Of a stretch of DNA of 64,000 nucleotides, positions 61,531-64,000 are shown one piece after another. Numbering within the stretch: position 1 is the stretch's first letter; every line of letters begins with the position of its first letter. The stretch spans positions 1,922,001 to 1,986,000 of the forward strand of contig OZ251537.1 of assembly GCA_965243285.1 (NCBI GenBank), in the 5' to 3' direction. The notes below the pieces were generated by a model. That model did no database searches. It was not told where the DNA came from and worked only from the letters and a program-made list of their open reading frames with translations. Made by a program: the position numbers and the translations under genes. The stretch is from JAHRAW01 sp965243285. Its GTDB lineage: Bacteria; Pseudomonadota; Gammaproteobacteria; Arenicellales; Poriferihabitantaceae.

Positions 61531-64000
61531 TCAATGCAACCGCGATAAGCCGCTGACCAACACTGACAGCATGGCGAAATCCGGGTGCGGTTCGGCTTTG
61601 ATGTCGGCGGTCATGGCGGCGATGGCGGCGAGGGCGTCGCGGTGGGCGTGGCGCCAGGAGTCGGTGGCGGATTTAGCCGATTTGACCCTCGATTTGTCGC
61701 CTGATTTGACCTTCGATTTGGCAACCGATTTGGCAACCGAGCTAGCCGCGGATTCGGCACTCGAGTTAGCAGTAGATTCGGCGGATTGAGTGGATTTGGC
61801 CCTCGATTTAGCGGCGGATTCGGCGGATTCGGTGGATTCGGTGGATTCGGTGAATTCAGCGGATTCAGCCCCCGATTTGACTCCCAAGTTGGCCGCAGAA
61901 TGATCGCGCAATGCGGCGGCGGTGATGGCGGCGTGGCTGGCGCGGAGTTCGTGGGCGAGGCTGAATTGGGCGCGCTCATGCCAGTCGTTATTGCTCGGCA
62001 GGGCGTCTATGGCGCGCTCCACCCAGGCGATGTCGAGGGTTTCGCGTACTTGAAAATACATGCCGGCGGCGGCGATTAAGGCGCGGTTTTGAGCGCCTTG
62101 GCGCGGCGCCGCTGGCGTTGCCGGGGCGGCGATAGCGACAATATCCACCGCATAGCCGAGGTAGGGCAGGGCGGCGACTTTTTGCGCCAACGCCGCCGGG
62201 GCGCCGCGCTCGGTGAGGTGTTTGGCGTGTTTTGCCAACTCCACCACAGCGCCGCCGAGGATTTTTTTGAGGGCGGCGGCGAGTTGCGCGCAGCCGGGGG
62301 TGAAAACCGCGCGCTGCGCATCAATATCCAACGGCGCCGGGCGATTTTTGAGCAGCCACAGCGCGCACTGCGACAACGCCGCCGAGACCTGCGCCAACAT
62401 GCTGATTTGCAACTCGGCGGCGACGCGATTATCCAGTGCCTCGATGGCGGCGCGCAGGGTCGCGGCGTCGAGCACATCGCGCGCGATGAGGTAGGCGCGG
62501 GTGACGGCGGCGGCCTCAAACCCGGCCAGCGCGCCGAGGCGCAGGTGAAAACTCGGCCCCATCACATCCACCACATCATTGGTGATTTGGGTCGAGATGA
62601 TTTCGCGCCGCAGGCGATGCGCGCGCACTTGTTCGAGGTAGTTTTTCGCCAGTTGGGGCGGAAAGTAGCGGTCGATTTCGCTCGCCAAGCAGGCCTCGTC
62701 CGGCACCTCCGAAGCCAGCAGCGCTTGGTACAAATCCATCTTGCTGTACGACAGCAGCACCGCCAGTTCCGGCCGTGTGAGCCATTGGCCGGTTTCGCGG
62801 CGCTCGGCGATGGCGGCCGCATCCGGCAAAAATTCCATCGCCCGATTGAGCAAACCCCGCGCCTCCAACGCCTCGATGGCGCGCGCGTGTTGCGCCATCA
62901 AGCGCTCGCCGCGCGCCGCCTCGAGGCTAATCGCCTGGCTCTGGGTGTAGTTGTTGCGCAGCGCCAGCCGCCCCACTTGCGCCTCCATTTTCGCCAGCAC
63001 CGCGTCGCGGCGGCCCGGCGTCAGGCGTTTTGCTTGCATGGCGGCGTTCAGCAAAATTTTGATATTAACCTCGTAATCCGAGGTATTGACGCCGGCCGAA
63101 TTGTCGATGGCGTCGGTATAGCACAGCCCGCCGGCGGCGGCGTATTCGATGCGCGCCAACTGCGTCATGCCCAAATTGCCGCCCTCGCCGATCACCCGGC
63201 AGCGCAATTCGCGCGCCGATACGCGCACGCCATCGTTGTGTTTGTCTTGGGCTGCGGCGTGAGATTCGGCGCTGGCTTTCACATAGGTGCCGATGCCGCC
63301 GTTCCACAGCAATTCCACCTCGGCGCGCAGAATGAGGTTGATTAAGTCGTCCGGGGCGTATTGGCGTTTGGTCGCGCCGAGGGCTTTTTGCGCTTGGGGG
63401 GATAAGGCGATGGATTTGGCGTCGCGCGCGAACACGCCGCCGCCGGCCGAGATGCGCTCAGCGTCGTAATCGCTCCACGCCGACCTCGGGCGCTCGAACA
63501 GGCGGCGGCGTTCGGCGTAACTTAGTGCCGCGTCCGGGTTGGGGTCTAAGAAAATATGCCGATGGTTGAAGGCCGCCAGCAGGCGAATATGCTCGGATAA
63601 CAGCATGCCGTTGCCGAACACATCGCCCGCCATATCGCCGATGCCGACCACGGTGAAATCGGCGCTTTGAATGTCTTTATTCAACTCGCGAAAATGCCGT
63701 TTCACCGATTCCCAAGCGCCGCGCGCGGTAATGCCCATTTTTTTATGGTCATAGCCGGCCGAGCCGCCGGAGGCGAACGCATCGCCCAGCCAGAATCCAT
63801 ATTGGATGGCGATTTCGTTGGCGATATCGGAGAAAGTGGCGGTGCCTTTGTCGGCCGCCACCACCAAATACGGGTCGTCGCCGTCCATGCGCACCACCTC
63901 TGCCGGCGGCAGCACGCGGGCGCCGTCTAAATTGTCGGTCACATCCAGCAAGCCGCTGATAAAAAGGCGATAGCAGGCGACCACTTCGCGCTGAATATCT
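61531..64000 (-). CDS. gdhB: NAD-specific glutamate dehydrogenase, large type, C-terminal half (cut by window edge)
   Basis: The last ~823 residues of a large (normally about 1,600 aa) NAD-dependent glutamate dehydrogenase, which deaminates glutamate to 2-oxoglutarate. The frame runs open past base 64000 (DIQREVVACYRLFISGLLDVTDN). Motifs are ADKGTATFSDIANEIA, GYDHKKMGITARGAWESVKRHF, the NAD-binding VVGIGDMAGDVFGNGMLLS, FNHRHIFLDPNPD, NGGIGTYVKAS and GEGGNLGMTQLARIEYA, followed by the helical C-terminal region of this family. Near the C-terminus is a Ser/Lys/Ala/Glu repeat insert of about 70 residues (ESTESTESAESAAKSRAKST...), produced by a GGATTCGGT/GATTTGGC-like DNA repeat at 61660-61880. 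It looks like repeat growth rather than a domain. Confidence 0.93.
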   Translation of the reverse strand, partial: DIQREVVACYRLFISGLLDVTDNLDGARVLPPAEVVRMDGDDPYLVVAADKGTATFSDIANEIAIQYGFWLGDAFASGGSAGYDHKKMGITARGAWESVKRHFRELNKDIQSADFTVVGIGDMAGDVFGNGMLLSEHIRLLAAFNHRHIFLDPNPDAALSYAERRRLFERPRSAWSDYDAERISAGGGVFARDAKSIALSPQAQKALGATKRQYAPDDLINLILRAEVELLWNGGIGTYVKASAESHAAAQDKHNDGVRVSARELRCRVIGEGGNLGMTQLARIEYAAAGGLCYTDAIDNSAGVNTSDYEVNIKILLNAAMQAKRLTPGRRDAVLAKMEAQVGRLALRNNYTQSQAISLEAARGERLMAQHARAIEALEARGLLNRAMEFLPDAAAIAERRETGQWLTRPELAVLLSYSKMDLYQALLASEVPDEACLASEIDRYFPPQLAKNYLEQVRAHRLRREIISTQITNDVVDVMGPSFHLRLGALAGFEAAAVTRAYLIARDVLDAATLRAAIEALDNRVAAELQISMLAQVSAALSQCALWLLKNRPAPLDIDAQRAVFTPGCAQLAAALKKILGGAVVELAKHAKHLTERGAPAALAQKVAALPYLGYAVDIVAIAAPATPAAPRQGAQNRALIAAAGMYFQVRETLDIAWVERAIDALPSNNDWHERAQFSLAHELRASHAAITAAALRDHSAANLGVKSGAESAEFTESTESTESAESAAKSRAKSTQSAESTANSSAESAASSVAKSVAKSKVKSGDKSRVKSAKSATDSWRHAHRDALAAIAAMTADIKAEPHPDFAMLSVLVSGLSRLH

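Overview
The window looks like chromosome of an uncultured, GC-rich gammaproteobacterium. Two gene orders support this: yafS-like methyltransferase - rnhA - dnaQ, and sdhC-sdhD-sdhA-sdhB-sdhE-ygfX. Further support comes from waaA (LPS Kdo transfer), oxygen-dependent hemF, yciB and a long NAD-glutamate dehydrogenase. The cell is therefore Gram-negative, aerobic and respiring. The species cannot be named from the sequence. A huge surface adhesin suggests life attached to surfaces, cells or a host (inference). Layout: 1-506 is the start of parE on the minus strand. 815-26245 is one giant gene, about 8,480 codons, for a secreted protein made almost only of Ig/cadherin-like repeats and ending in an autotransporter beta-barrel. 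26.2-31.2 kb has dapB, tsaC-hemF and waaA. 31.8-38.0 kb has pepN, a metX-like gene and a type III glutamine synthetase-like gene. 38.7-43.3 kb has the fused mutase icmF and a murU-like nucleotidyltransferase. 43.7-52.1 kb holds two broken paralogues of a DNA methyltransferase-nuclease fusion, with an acyl-CoA ligase, an Ldh2-type dehydrogenase, a yccU-like gene, metY and a yciA-like thioesterase between or beside them. 52.2-56.4 kb has a deoxynucleoside kinase, yciB-yciI and the dnaQ cluster. 56.5-61.1 kb is the succinate dehydrogenase operon with its assembly factor. 61.5 kb to the end is the C-terminal half of gdhB. Two features cut across the genes. First, at least six intergenic gaps hold a family of 340-580 bp foldback elements with palindromic ends. 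Three have perfect 8-bp AT-rich target duplications and one has a 7/8 match, so they are non-autonomous mobile elements; solo or degenerate relatives and a second, nested miniature element are also present. Second, short tandem repeats (6-39 bp units) sit in many leaders and spacers, and in-frame low-complexity expansions occur inside housekeeping enzymes (IcmF, MurU, GDH, PepN, MetX-like). The genome appears unusually tolerant of repeat growth; the adhesin, with two generations of internal block duplication, is the extreme case. No tRNA, rRNA, CRISPR array, prophage or complete insertion sequence was recognised.
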